Shown one piece after another: positions 26,655 through 36,077 of a DNA stretch of 64,000 nucleotides. The stretch comes from PHAA01 sp022706565 (GTDB lineage Bacteria > Bacillota > Syntrophomonadia > Syntrophomonadales > Syntrophomonadaceae). The stretch lies in the NCBI GenBank assembly GCA_040769385.1, contig JAXGLD010000005.1:1-64000 (forward strand), given 5' to 3'. The notes beneath the pieces were generated by a model. That model was not told the DNA's origin and ran no database searches. It saw nothing but the letters and a program-made list of their open reading frames with translations. Position 1 is the stretch's first letter, and each line of letters begins with the position of its first letter. The position numbers and the translations under genes were made by a program.

Positions 26655-28397
26655 TTGAAACAGTTGATGAGTGGCAACGAAGGTATTGCCAGAGGCGCTT
26701 ATGAGGCCGGAGTCACGGTGGCAGCCGCCTATCCCGGTACTCCCAGCACCGAGGTGGTAAGCAACCTGGCCGATTATGCCGGTGTTTACTCGGAATGGTC
26801 TCCCAATGAGAAGGTAGCCTTGGAAGTAGCGATGGGGGCTTCTTTTGGCGGTGCCCGCTCCCTGGCGGCCATGAAGCACGTGGGGGTAAATGTGGCTGCC
26901 GACCCCTTGTTTACGTTCGCCTATACCGGTGTGAACGGGGGCTGTGTGGTGGTTTCGGCCGATGATCCGGGCATGCATTCATCCCAGAATGAACAGGACA
27001 ACCGCGGTTATGGAATTTTCGCCAAACTGCCGGTAGTGGAGCCATCCGACAGCCAGGAGGCCAAGGACTTCACCCGGCTGGCTTTCGATATCAGTGAACG
27101 TTTCGACTGCCCGGTTATGCTGCGGGTGACCACCCGTTTGTGTCATTCCCAGAGCCTGGTGGAGCTGGGGGATGTGCCGGAGCGGCCATTAATGGAATAC
27201 AAAAAGAACAGTCAGAAATACGTCATGCTGCCGGTTAACGCCCGCCCACGCCATGTGGCGGTGGAGAAACGCATGGCGGAGCTGCGCGAGTACGCTGAAC
27301 AGACCCCGCTCAACCGCATTGAATGGGGCGATCGCCGCCTGGGAATCATCACCACCGGGATTGTGTACCAATATCTCAAAGAAGTGATGTCTGAGGTGTC
27401 GATATTGAAACTGGGGCTGACCAACCCCCTCCCAGAGCAGATGATCCGTGATTTCTCCGCCCAGGTGGAGCGGTTGGTGGTTCTGGAGGAACTGGAACCG
27501 GTTATCGAAACCCAGATCAAAGCCTGGGGAATAGCGGTGGAGGGCAAGGATCTATTCAGCAATATCGGCGAATACAGCCCGGAATTGATCGAAGCCCGCC
27601 TGCTTGAAAAAACCCTTCCGGCAGCGCCGGTTTTGCAGCGGGATATACCGCCTCGGCCGCCTTTGCTGTGTCCCGGTTGTCCCCATCGGGGAGTCTTTAA
27701 TACCCTGCGCACCATGCGGGTGGCGGTGATCGGCGATATCGGCTGCTACACCCTGGGTGCCCTGCCCCCCCTGGATGCGATGGATACCATGGTCGACATG
27801 GGGGCCAGTATCGGCAATGCCTTGGGAATCCAAAAGGCCCGCGGCGAAGAATTCGCTCGTCGTTCCGTGGCTGTCATCGGAGATTCGACCTTTATCCATT
27901 CCGGGATAACCGGACTTATAGATATCGTTTACAATCAAGGCCAGACTACGGTTATCATCCTGGACAATGATACTACCGCCATGACCGGCCACCAGGAGCA
28001 TCCCGCCACGGGCCGCACCATCAAAGGCGAACCCACCCGGCGGCTGGATCTGGAAGCCTTGTGCCGGGCTATTGGTATTCAACACATCCAGGTGGTCGAC
28101 CCCCTGCAGCTGGACCTCCTCAAACAGACTATCAAGACCGAATTGGAGCGTCCCGAGCCTTCAGTAATAATTGCCCGCCGCCCCTGCGCCTTGCTGGTCA
28201 AGGAACCGGTGCGGGTCAGGTACTATGTTGATGAGGAGATCTGCAACGGCTGCCGGCTGTGCATCCGCCTCGGCTGCACCGGTATTCACTGGAAGGAAGA
28301 GGACAAGGTGGCCCAATTCAACCCCGATAACTGCATTTCCTGCGGATTATGTCCTCAAGTGTGCAAATTCGATGCGATAAAGACGGTGGAGGAATAA
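26655..28397 (+). CDS. iorA: Indolepyruvate ferredoxin oxidoreductase, alpha subunit
   Basis: The 580-residue subunit has an N-terminal pyrimidine-binding domain (AYPGTPSTEVVSNLADY), a C-terminal TPP-binding domain (GDIGCYTLGALPPL; GDSTFIHSGITGL; DNDTTAMTG) and two C-terminal 4Fe-4S motifs (CNGCRLCIRLGC and CISCGLCPQVC). It oxidatively decarboxylates aryl pyruvates to aryl-acetyl-CoA with reduction of ferredoxin, in complex with IorB. The start is TTG 26655, 7 nt after AGGAGGT. Neighbouring hisC-type aminotransferase could supply the keto acid. The iorB start is 3 nt downstream. Confidence 0.95.
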   Translation: MKQLMSGNEGIARGAYEAGVTVAAAYPGTPSTEVVSNLADYAGVYSEWSPNEKVALEVAMGASFGGARSLAAMKHVGVNVAADPLFTFAYTGVNGGCVVVSADDPGMHSSQNEQDNRGYGIFAKLPVVEPSDSQEAKDFTRLAFDISERFDCPVMLRVTTRLCHSQSLVELGDVPERPLMEYKKNSQKYVMLPVNARPRHVAVEKRMAELREYAEQTPLNRIEWGDRRLGIITTGIVYQYLKEVMSEVSILKLGLTNPLPEQMIRDFSAQVERLVVLEELEPVIETQIKAWGIAVEGKDLFSNIGEYSPELIEARLLEKTLPAAPVLQRDIPPRPPLLCPGCPHRGVFNTLRTMRVAVIGDIGCYTLGALPPLDAMDTMVDMGASIGNALGIQKARGEEFARRSVAVIGDSTFIHSGITGLIDIVYNQGQTTVIILDNDTTAMTGHQEHPATGRTIKGEPTRRLDLEALCRAIGIQHIQVVDPLQLDLLKQTIKTELERPEPSVIIARRPCALLVKEPVRVRYYVDEEICNGCRLCIRLGCTGIHWKEEDKVAQFNPDNCISCGLCPQVCKFDAIKTVEE

Positions 28398-28399
28398 AA

Positions 28400-28984
28400 A
28401 TGACGCAAGCTACAAGAAACATATTGATTGTTGGTGTGGGCGGACAGGGCACGCTGATGACCAGCCGCATCCTGGCCCGGGTCGCGGTGAACATGGGTTA
28501 CGACGTCAAGGCTACCGAGGTCCATGGTATGGCTCAGCGCGGCGGCAGTGTGATTTCCGAGGTACGGTATGGCGAAAAAATCTACTCCCCGGTCATAAAA
28601 AAGGGGGACGTGGATGTGCTGCTGGCCTTTGAGAAACTGGAAGCAGCCCGTTGGATCCCGTATTTAAAGCCGGGGGGCAAGGTAATCATTAATGATGTTA
28701 GGGTTGACCCGCTCCCGGTGATGACCGGCAAGGCCAAATATCCCGATGATATCGCCCAGCATATAGCCGAGCTTGTCCCGGACACCACCATCGTAGATGC
28801 CACCGACATGGCAGCCGAATGCGGCAGTGCCAAGGCGGCTAACGTAGTCCTGGTAGGAATGTTGGCTGGAGCGCTCGGCATCCCAGGGGACGAGGTGGAA
28901 AAGGCTGTTGCTGAAATGGTTCCGGCTAAAGCTCTGGAGACAAATATCAAAGCCTATCGCCGTGGCGTCGAATTGTGCAAATAG
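28400..28984 (+). CDS. iorB: Indolepyruvate ferredoxin oxidoreductase, beta subunit
   Basis: This 194-residue gamma-type domain subunit starts ILIVGVGGQGTLMTSRILARVA and carries KATEVHGMAQRGGSVISEVRYG, the conserved core of the 2-oxoacid:ferredoxin oxidoreductase gamma family. It pairs with the upstream IorA. ATG 28400 lies 3 nt after the iorA stop and follows GGTGGAGG within the iorA end; an earlier start at 28349 would overlap iorA. No T-rich terminator follows directly. Confidence 0.95.
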   Translation: MTQATRNILIVGVGGQGTLMTSRILARVAVNMGYDVKATEVHGMAQRGGSVISEVRYGEKIYSPVIKKGDVDVLLAFEKLEAARWIPYLKPGGKVIINDVRVDPLPVMTGKAKYPDDIAQHIAELVPDTTIVDATDMAAECGSAKAANVVLVGMLAGALGIPGDEVEKAVAEMVPAKALETNIKAYRRGVELCK

Positions 28985-29522
28985 CAGATATTGACTAAAC
29001 ATAAAATATTGTGAAAGTTTAAGCATGTCCTACCCATTGACCTGCCAAATATTTACTAATAAAATGAAAATGGTATCAAACCTGTTATGATTCGCTGATG
29101 CATAAATCAGCGAATCATAGTGTATTACTACCTTATGATGCTGCCAGTTTCATTCCCTTCGAGTTTATTTATAAATATTTATCCGCTTCGATAAAAATTC
29201 TCAATAAAATTTTTCCATTCAACCGGCTGCCGCTTGAATTAAGTTTGATTTGGCACAGTCGGTTAAAAACGCGAGGCAAAGACAGGAATCGGAAATCAGG
29301 CCATTTCTAGCTAATCCATATATTCAATTTCTTTATATATTTAATAATTGCCTGCCAAATAAAAGATATTGTGTCAGCAAGCATAAAAAGAAGGAAAACA
29401 CAATTCGAGTGACGAAAGTAATATTTGTCAATTAGTATGGTTGCTCTATGTTCATTTATTTGAGGAGGTGGTGCCAGGCATAGATAGTTCGCTTAGGTAG
29501 AGCAAAATAAGGAGGGGAATAC
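28985..29522. other. A+T-rich intergenic region with a perfect hairpin
   Basis: No gene is supported here. A perfect 14-bp inverted repeat (TATGATTCGCTGAT, 29086-29099, with its complement at 29106-29119) surrounds a 6-nt loop and lacks a T-run. A second GAGGAGGTGGTG ribosome-like site at about 29461 starts only a 9-codon frame. The promoter of the beta-oxidation genes should lie here; I cannot point to a convincing one. Confidence 0.6.
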
Positions 29523-30302
29523 ATGGGTTACCAGAACATACTGCTTGAGAAAGAAGACAAGATTGCAGTACTGACTATCAACAGACCAAAAGCCATGAAT
29601 GCGCTGAACAATGACACCATAACCGAAATAATCGACGCTGTGACTATAGTGAGCGCCGACGCCGACGTAGATGTGTTGATTATAACCGGAGCAGACAAAG
29701 CGTTTGTAGCCGGTGCCGACATCGCGTTCATGCAAAATCTAACCGCCATGGAAGCTCGTGCTTTCGGAGCGCTTGGACAAAAGGCCTTCCGGATGGTAGA
29801 AGCAATGGAAAAACCGGTAATCGCGGCCGTAAACGGTTTCGCTTTGGGTGGAGGTTGCGAACTTGCCATGTGTTGCGACTTCCGCATAGCATCAACAAAA
29901 GCAAAATTTGGGCAGCCTGAAGTTGGCCTGGGTATAACCCCGGGATTTGGCGGGACCCAAAGACTGCCGCGTTTGGTTGGCGCCGGGATGGCCAAGCAGT
30001 TACTTTTGACCGCAGATGTTATCGATGCCGCTGAAGCTCTCAGAATCGGCTTGGTAAACCAGGTAGTAGAACCAGAAGTACTCATGGACACCGTCAAAGC
30101 CATCGCTAAGAAGATCGCCAGCAAAGGTCAAATCGCTATTCGCCTCACTAAAGTAGCCGCTAACGAAGGAACCCAAACTGATATTGACAGAGCAATGTCG
30201 ATAGAGGCCGACGCATTCGGGCTCTGCTTCGCTACTGCTGATCAAAAAGAGGGCATGACTGCGTTCCTGGAGAAGAGGAAACCCAACTTTATCACTGGTT
30301 AA
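29523..30302 (+). CDS. crt: Enoyl-CoA hydratase (crotonase)
   Basis: The 259-residue crotonase-fold enzyme hydrates crotonyl-CoA to 3-hydroxybutyryl-CoA in butyrate oxidation (or the reverse in butyrate synthesis). Motifs include the oxyanion-hole ADKAFVAGADIAFM, NGFALGGGCELAMCCDFRIAS with one catalytic Glu and FGQPEVGLGITPGFGGTQRL with the other. Length is standard. AAGGAGGGG lies 7 nt before the ATG. It is the first gene of a five-gene row for C4 beta-oxidation. Confidence 0.96.
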   Translation: MGYQNILLEKEDKIAVLTINRPKAMNALNNDTITEIIDAVTIVSADADVDVLIITGADKAFVAGADIAFMQNLTAMEARAFGALGQKAFRMVEAMEKPVIAAVNGFALGGGCELAMCCDFRIASTKAKFGQPEVGLGITPGFGGTQRLPRLVGAGMAKQLLLTADVIDAAEALRIGLVNQVVEPEVLMDTVKAIAKKIASKGQIAIRLTKVAANEGTQTDIDRAMSIEADAFGLCFATADQKEGMTAFLEKRKPNFITG

Positions 30303-30365
30303 CTACTGGCTAGTAATTAGAAAAAGGTGCACACGATGCACACAAAATATGGGAGGAATCGTCGT

Positions 30366-31211
30366 ATGAAGATTATGGTACTTGGTGCTGGAACTATGGG
30401 AGCCGGCATTGTTCAGAATGCTGCCGCATCCGGTTTCGAAGTAGTATTAAGAGATATCAAACAAGAATTTGTGGACAGAGGTATCAAAGGAATCGAAAAG
30501 AATCTTACCAAAATGGTTGACAGAGGCAAATTGGATGCCGCTGCAAAGGACGCAACCTTGGCAAGAATAACCGGAACAGTTGATATGGCAGCCGCCAAAG
30601 ACTGTGACCTGGTAATTGAAGCCGCCCTGGAAGTTATGGAGATAAAGAAGAGCATCTTCAAAGAGTTGGACGAGCTGTGCAAGCCTGATTGTATCCTGGC
30701 TTCCAACACCTCGGCCCTGAGCATTACGGAAATCGCAGCTGCGACCAATCGTGCAGATAAAGTCATCGGCATGCATTTCTTCAATCCCGTACCGGCCATG
30801 AAACTGGTTGAGATCATCCGCGGATCCAACACCAGCCAGGCTACCTTTGATGCTATCAAGGACCTTTCCGAGAAGATGGGCAAAGCCCCGGTTGAGATCA
30901 ACGAAGCTCCTGGTTTCGTGGTCAACCGCCTCCTGATCCCGATGCTGAACGAAGGTATGTATGCGGTTATGGAAGGCGTTGCCAGTCCTGCCGACGTTGA
31001 TACTTCCATGAAGTTCGGCGCTGGTCATCCCATGGGCCCCTTGGCTCTGGCAGACATGATCGGTCTGGACATCTGCCTGAAGATCATGGAGACCCTTTAC
31101 AAAGAATTCGGCGATCCCAAATATCGTCCCTGCCCGTTACTGGTGAAGATGGTTCGCGCCGGCAAGCTGGGACAAAAATCCGGAGAAGGATTCTTTGTAT
31201 ATAAAAAATAA
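30366..31211 (+). CDS. hbd: 3-hydroxybutyryl-CoA dehydrogenase
   Basis: The 281-residue NAD(P)-dependent dehydrogenase has the Rossmann motif VLGAGTMGAGI, the SNTSALSITEIA and HFFNPVPAMKLVEII motifs with the catalytic His, and the C-terminal NRLLIPMLNEGMY and GLDICLKIM helices. It oxidises 3-hydroxybutyryl-CoA to acetoacetyl-CoA. ATG 30366 is chosen, 9 nt after GGGAGG; an upstream frame from 30327 adds 13 residues with no family support. It lies 63 bp after crt. Confidence 0.96.
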   Translation: MKIMVLGAGTMGAGIVQNAAASGFEVVLRDIKQEFVDRGIKGIEKNLTKMVDRGKLDAAAKDATLARITGTVDMAAAKDCDLVIEAALEVMEIKKSIFKELDELCKPDCILASNTSALSITEIAAATNRADKVIGMHFFNPVPAMKLVEIIRGSNTSQATFDAIKDLSEKMGKAPVEINEAPGFVVNRLLIPMLNEGMYAVMEGVASPADVDTSMKFGAGHPMGPLALADMIGLDICLKIMETLYKEFGDPKYRPCPLLVKMVRAGKLGQKSGEGFFVYKK

Positions 31212-31240
31212 ATTTTAAGAAAAGGGAGGAGTATAACAGG

Positions 31241-32425
31241 ATGAGTAAGGACGTAGTAATCGTAAGCGCATGCCGCACCCCCGTAGGTTCCTTTGGCGGA
31301 ACCTTAAAGGACACCCCATCCAGAAAACTAGGCGCCCTAGTAATGGCCGAAGCAGTCAAGAGAGCAGGCTTGAAGCCCGAGCAGATTGAAGAAGTCGTAT
31401 TCGGCTGTGTTCTGCAAGCCGGTCTGGGCCAGAACATCGCCCGTCAGTGCATGATCGATGCAGGTTTACCCATTGAAACCACCGCTTTCACCATCAACAA
31501 GGTTTGCGGATCCGGCCTGAGAGCTGTATCCCTGGCTTCCCAGCTGATCAAAGCCGGCGATGTAGACATAGTTCTGGCCGGTGGCGTCGAAAACATGACC
31601 ATGGCTCCTTATGTAGTTCCCAAAGCCCGTTATGGCTACAGGATGGGCAACGGCCAGCTGGTTGACGAAATGGTATTCGGCGGCCTGACCGACATCTTTA
31701 ACGGCTATCACATGGGTATCACCGCTGAGAACCTTAATGAGATGTATGGCATTACCAGAGAAGAACAGGATGATTTCGGTTTCCGCAGCCAGACCCTGGC
31801 TTCAGCCGCTCAGAAAGCCGGCAAATTTGACGAGGAAATCGTCCCCGTCGTAATCCCTGGCAAGAAGGGCGACACCATATTTGACAAAGACGAATTCATC
31901 AAACACGATGCTAGCCGTGAAGCCATGGCCAAGCTGAAACCTGCCTTCAAGAAAGACGGCAGTGTAACTGCAGCCAACGCATCCGGGATCAACGATGCAG
32001 CCGCAGCATTGGTGGTTATGTCCGCTGACAAGGCTGCCGAACTGGGAATTAAACCTTTGGCCAAGATCGTAACCTGGGCTTCCGGCGGCGTAGATCCCAA
32101 GATCATGGGTATCGGCCCCGTGCCGGCAGTACGCAAGGCACTTGCCAAAGCCAACCTGACCATTGATGACATCGATCTGATTGAAGCCAATGAAGCTTTT
32201 GCGGCTCAGTCTATCGCAGTTGCCAGAGACCTCGGTTGGGATAAGACCATGGACAAAGTCAACGTCAACGGCGGCGCCATTGCCATCGGACATCCGATCG
32301 GATCATCCGGCGCTCGTATTCTTGTCACCCTGCTGTATGAGATGAAGAGACGCGGCTCCAAGAAGGGCTTGGCCACCCTGTGCATCGGCGGCGGCCAGGG
32401 AACTGCTCTGATCGTAGAAATGTAA
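31241..32425 (+). CDS. Acetyl-CoA acetyltransferase (thiolase)
   Basis: The 394-residue thiolase has the acyl-accepting Cys89 in INKVCGSGLRAV, the active-site His in NGGAIAIGHPIGSSGAR and the second Cys in LCIGGGQGTALI. It cleaves acetoacetyl-CoA with CoA to two acetyl-CoA during butyrate oxidation. GGGAGGAG precedes the ATG, 29 bp after hbd. A CAGGCGGCTT hairpin without T-run follows at 32434-32457, which may process or partly end the transcript. Confidence 0.96.
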   Translation: MSKDVVIVSACRTPVGSFGGTLKDTPSRKLGALVMAEAVKRAGLKPEQIEEVVFGCVLQAGLGQNIARQCMIDAGLPIETTAFTINKVCGSGLRAVSLASQLIKAGDVDIVLAGGVENMTMAPYVVPKARYGYRMGNGQLVDEMVFGGLTDIFNGYHMGITAENLNEMYGITREEQDDFGFRSQTLASAAQKAGKFDEEIVPVVIPGKKGDTIFDKDEFIKHDASREAMAKLKPAFKKDGSVTAANASGINDAAAALVVMSADKAAELGIKPLAKIVTWASGGVDPKIMGIGPVPAVRKALAKANLTIDDIDLIEANEAFAAQSIAVARDLGWDKTMDKVNVNGGAIAIGHPIGSSGARILVTLLYEMKRRGSKKGLATLCIGGGQGTALIVEM

Positions 32426-32433
32426 TAACTGTA

Positions 32434-32457
32434 CAGGCGGCTTTTTCAAGCCGCCTG
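32434..32457 (+). terminator. Hairpin after thiolase, no T-run
   Basis: CAGGCGGCTT pairs perfectly with AAGCCGCCTG around TTTC. It is followed by GTCGTAAT, so it is more likely an mRNA-stabilising or partial-termination hairpin than a full intrinsic terminator. Confidence 0.5.
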
Positions 32458-32542
32458 GTCGTAATACCTTGGTCTAGAAAGGACTAAACCCTGATCTCGA
32501 TTGGGGATAAAGTCAAAATAAAAAAATATGGGGGGAATATAA

Positions 32543-34381
32543 GTGCCAAGTACAAATTTCCTAATGAACACCCGTGACATTAAATTCGTCATCAAAGAAT
32601 GGTTACCTATGGACAAGCTCCTGACTCTGGATGCTTACAAGGAATACTATGGGATCGACGACATCGACAATTTCCTCGATGTCAACTACAAGATCTGCCG
32701 CGATGTTATCGCGCCAGCCAATGCTGTTGCGGACGAAGTCGGCGCTACCTTTGTAGGCGGCAATGAAGGTGCCGTGGTGACCCCCGATGTATTCAAGACT
32801 GTTTATAATACTGTTCAGGATGCTGAGTTGGCCCAGCAGTTCGGGTTCCGCGGCGAAGGCAAGATACCCCTGTCCTGGTATGCCCCCATTCTGGAAATGC
32901 AGTCCGCTGCCTCCGCAGCCATCGTCATGTTCTGGTGTCTGACTCAGGGTGCAACCACTGTGTTGCAGGACTATGGCACCGATAGACAAAAAGCAGCTTA
33001 CCTGGACAAGATGTTTGCTGGTAAGTGGTGCGGCACCATGGGCCTGACCGAACCCGGTGCAGGTTCCGAAGTGGGCGCGGTGGCGAGCAAGGCCTTCCCG
33101 ACCGACATTCCACATGTCTATAAGATGAAAGGTCAGAAATGCTTCATCACCTCCGGCGACCATGACCTGGCTGAGAACATCGTCCACCTGATGCTGGCCA
33201 AACTCCCCGGGGCTGCAGAGGGAACCGCTGGAATCTCCCTGTTCATCGTGCCCAAGTACTGGGTCGATCCTGATACTGGTGAGATGCAGGGCTGGAATGA
33301 CGTGACCTCCGTTGGTATCGAACATAAGATGGGTATTCATGGTTCCTCCACCCTGACCCTGGCCATGGGTGAAAACGACAACTGTCTGGGCTGGATGGTC
33401 GGAGAATACGTACCGGGTGAAGACGGCAGAGCCAAAGGAATGTCCCAGATGTTTGCCTACATGAACGAAGAACGTCTCAACACCGGTCTGTTCACTCTGG
33501 GCTGCATTACTGCTGCTTACTATGCAGCTCTGGATTATACCAAGATCCGCGTACAGAGCAAACATTCCACCAATCCCAAGGGCCCGAGCGTACGCATCAT
33601 CGAGCACGAAGACGTCCGCCGCATGCTGATGTACCAGAAGGCCGGCATGGAAGCCATCCGCGCTCTTATTTACACCTCCTATCTGTATCGCGACCTTGAA
33701 GTCGATGCAGCCACCCCAGAAGAGAGAAAATACTATGGTGACATGTTCGCCATCAACAACCCGCTGTGTAAGGCCTATTCATCCGATATGGCCAGAATCC
33801 TGACCGGCGAATGCATCCAGTGCCACGGCGGCTACGGCTTCATGGAAGAATATGCCGGAGCCCAGCTGTATCGTGACTGCGTCATCCATGGTATCTGGGA
33901 AGGAACCAACTTCATCCAGTCCCAGGACTATACCGGACGTAAATTCACCATGGACAAGGGCGAACCGTTCAAGAAGTGGGTACAGGAGATAGTCGACTTT
34001 GCCGCCAATGAGAAGACCGATGAGTTCGCAGCTGAATTTGCCATGCTGGGCGAATCAGTAGCAGCCTTCCAGGACATCGTAGAAATGAATGCCGCCTGGA
34101 CCGCTGGCGACAAGCAGATGAAACAGCTGTTTGCCACCCGCACCATGCACTCCGGTGCTCGCGTATACTGCGGCAAGCTCCTCCTCTCCCAGGCTCTGTT
34201 GGCCGCCAAGAAGATAGCTGAAAACGGTGAAGATCACTTCGATACCCCGTTCTACAAAGGTAAGATCGCCAGTGCGAGATTCTATATCATGAACCATGTA
34301 ACCGACGTCTTCGCCTTCCAGAAAGCCATGAAGGCTGGCGACAGAAGTGCTATCAACGTTCCCGAAGCTTCTCTGATGTAG
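32543..34381 (+). CDS. Acyl-CoA dehydrogenase, long C-terminal-extended form
   Basis: The 612-residue flavoprotein is about 220 residues longer than short-chain acyl-CoA dehydrogenases and belongs to the long type with an extra C-terminal helical domain. Visible motifs are MGLTEPGAGSEVGAV, CFITSGDHD, ECIQCHGGYGFMEEY and the likely catalytic Glu in HGIWEGTNFIQSQD. It should oxidise butyryl-CoA or a related acyl-CoA to the enoyl-CoA, passing electrons to ETF, whose genes are not in the window. The start is GTG 32543 after GGGGGGAATA; MPSTNFLMNTRDIKFVIKEW is typical for the group. A hairpin follows at 34429. Confidence 0.94.
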   Translation: MPSTNFLMNTRDIKFVIKEWLPMDKLLTLDAYKEYYGIDDIDNFLDVNYKICRDVIAPANAVADEVGATFVGGNEGAVVTPDVFKTVYNTVQDAELAQQFGFRGEGKIPLSWYAPILEMQSAASAAIVMFWCLTQGATTVLQDYGTDRQKAAYLDKMFAGKWCGTMGLTEPGAGSEVGAVASKAFPTDIPHVYKMKGQKCFITSGDHDLAENIVHLMLAKLPGAAEGTAGISLFIVPKYWVDPDTGEMQGWNDVTSVGIEHKMGIHGSSTLTLAMGENDNCLGWMVGEYVPGEDGRAKGMSQMFAYMNEERLNTGLFTLGCITAAYYAALDYTKIRVQSKHSTNPKGPSVRIIEHEDVRRMLMYQKAGMEAIRALIYTSYLYRDLEVDAATPEERKYYGDMFAINNPLCKAYSSDMARILTGECIQCHGGYGFMEEYAGAQLYRDCVIHGIWEGTNFIQSQDYTGRKFTMDKGEPFKKWVQEIVDFAANEKTDEFAAEFAMLGESVAAFQDIVEMNAAWTAGDKQMKQLFATRTMHSGARVYCGKLLLSQALLAAKKIAENGEDHFDTPFYKGKIASARFYIMNHVTDVFAFQKAMKAGDRSAINVPEASLM

Positions 34382-34428
34382 TTGGACCAATCTTGCCTTA
34401 TAGCAGGAAGCCCTCGAAAGGTGGTAAT

Positions 34429-34463
34429 GCTAGAGCGGAATTGATTTTCCGCTCTAGCTTGTT
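34429..34463 (+). terminator. Terminator-like hairpin after the acyl-CoA dehydrogenase
   Basis: GCTAGAGCGGAA (34429-34440) pairs perfectly with TTCCGCTCTAGC (34447-34458) around TTGATT, followed by TTGTT. It may reduce read-through into the CoA-transferase gene. Confidence 0.65.
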
Positions 34464-34550
34464 AACTAACCTCGCTTGGTAGAATCGCCCAGTAGGGGGT
34501 TCTATAAACCGGTATCCCAAACAAATTAGACGATTAGGGGAGGACAGTTA

Positions 34551-35906
34551 ATGAGTTTGAAACAAAAGTGGCAGGATATATACAAGAGTAAATTGGTAAC
34601 AGCAGACGAAGCAGCCAAGGTAGTAAAGTCTTATGATTATGTCGAATATGGTTTCGGCATCAACTGCGCCTATGATTTCGACGAAGCTCTATCCAAACGG
34701 GTAAATGAGCTGCAGGGCGTACAGATCAAGTGCGATATCGGCGCATATCCGCATTTCACCGCTGAAGCAGATCCCAGCGGCGAGCATTTCATGTGGAATT
34801 CCTGGCATGTATCCGGCCATGATAAAGCACACATCCACAAGACCCTTTATTACATCCCGATGAAATTCCATGAACTGCCACCGATGACGGAGTTCGACTG
34901 CACTCCTAACAACGTCGGGGTGGTTATGTGTACCCCCATGGATGAACATGGCTATTTCAACTTCGGAGGCAGTAGTACTAATGTTAGGGCCATCCGTAGG
35001 ATAGCCAAGACCTTCATCGTCGAAACCAACCAGAATATGCCCCGTTGCCTGGGCGGTTGGGAGGAAACTATCCATGTTTCCGAAGTCGATATGATCATCG
35101 AGGGTAAGAATCATCCGCTGCCGATTCTGGCTGCGGCCCAACCCAGCGATATCGACTCCAAGATCGCTACCCACTGTCTCTCCAAGATGAGAGATGGCTG
35201 CTGCATCCAGCTAGGCATCGGCGGTGTTCCCAATGCAGTCGGCACCATGGTGGCTGCGTCGGACTTGAAAGACTTGGGCGTTCATACTGAGATGTATGTG
35301 GACGCTTACCTGGAGATGGTCAAAGCCGGCAAAGTAACCGGTAAATACAAGAACCTGGACAGATATAAACAAGTATACTCCTTTGTTATGGGTTCTCAGG
35401 ACCTGTACGAATATGTTGATAACAATCCGGGGTTGGCCTCCTATCCGGTGGATTATACCAACAATCCTAAAGTTATCGCTCAGATTGACAACTTTGTATC
35501 CATCAACGCCTGCGTTGAAGTTGACCTCTATGGCCAGGTCTGCGCAGAGAGCGTGGGGACCCGGCATTTGAGCGGCACCGGCGGACAGCTGGACTTCGTC
35601 GAGGGCGCCTATAAGTCCAAAGGCGGATTGAGCTTCGTATGTATGCCTTCTACCATCACCAAGAAAGATGGTACCCTGGCATCCAAAATCCAGCCCATTC
35701 TGACCCCGGGCGCAATCGTAACCGATCCCAGAACTGCAACCCACTACATTGTAACCGAGTATGGTCTGGCTCAGATGAAAGGCAAGACCACTTGGGAGAG
35801 AGCGGAAGCCCTCATTAACATCGCTCATCCCGATTTCCAAGATGAACTGATTAAAGCCGCCAAGGAGCAGAACATCTGGCGCAAATTCAACAAATTACCA
35901 CTATAG
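34551..35906 (+). CDS. Acyl-CoA:acetate CoA-transferase (acetyl-CoA hydrolase/transferase family)
   Basis: The 451-residue enzyme is of the 4-hydroxybutyrate/butyryl-CoA transferase family. It shows LGIGGVPNAVGTM, GVHTEMYVD with the likely glutamyl-CoA Glu247, VDLYGQVCAESVG, HLSGTGGQLDFVEGAYKSKGG and a C-terminal AHPDFQDEL. In a butyrate oxidiser it would activate butyrate with CoA from acetyl-CoA. AGGGGAGGA precedes the ATG. It closes the beta-oxidation row and ends at a strong terminator (35920). Confidence 0.93.
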   Translation: MSLKQKWQDIYKSKLVTADEAAKVVKSYDYVEYGFGINCAYDFDEALSKRVNELQGVQIKCDIGAYPHFTAEADPSGEHFMWNSWHVSGHDKAHIHKTLYYIPMKFHELPPMTEFDCTPNNVGVVMCTPMDEHGYFNFGGSSTNVRAIRRIAKTFIVETNQNMPRCLGGWEETIHVSEVDMIIEGKNHPLPILAAAQPSDIDSKIATHCLSKMRDGCCIQLGIGGVPNAVGTMVAASDLKDLGVHTEMYVDAYLEMVKAGKVTGKYKNLDRYKQVYSFVMGSQDLYEYVDNNPGLASYPVDYTNNPKVIAQIDNFVSINACVEVDLYGQVCAESVGTRHLSGTGGQLDFVEGAYKSKGGLSFVCMPSTITKKDGTLASKIQPILTPGAIVTDPRTATHYIVTEYGLAQMKGKTTWERAEALINIAHPDFQDELIKAAKEQNIWRKFNKLPL

Positions 35907-35919
35907 TTCTTTGCGATTC

Positions 35920-35953
35920 AAAAGCGGCGGGATAATCCCGCCGCTTTTTTTTG
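35920..35953 (+). terminator. Strong intrinsic terminator of the beta-oxidation row
   Basis: AAAAGCGGCGGGA pairs perfectly with TCCCGCCGCTTTT around TAA, running into a long T tract. Confidence 0.95.
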
Positions 35954-36077
35954 CCCTACAGCGTCAGTCATCTGAACGCTGGATGTACCAGGTTGGGACT
36001 GTCGATCTGAGCTCAGCGAAGGCTCTCACTCCCGTCCAGGTATGTCTTTCTGAATGCGACAAGAATCTGGCTGGCTA

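Noticed and set aside
29098..29310. Plus-strand frame of 70 residues in the crt upstream region
   Set aside because: It overlaps the hairpin, lacks a ribosome site and has no family-like features.
29461..29500. GAGGAGGTGGTG site followed by nine codons as a leader peptide of crt
   Set aside because: Spacing to the GTG is too short and the peptide has no regulatory codons or linked terminator.
35990..36060. GATCTGAGCTCAGCGAAGG segment as a dispersed repeat
   Set aside because: Only one copy in the window; no partner to compare, so I cannot support a repeat.
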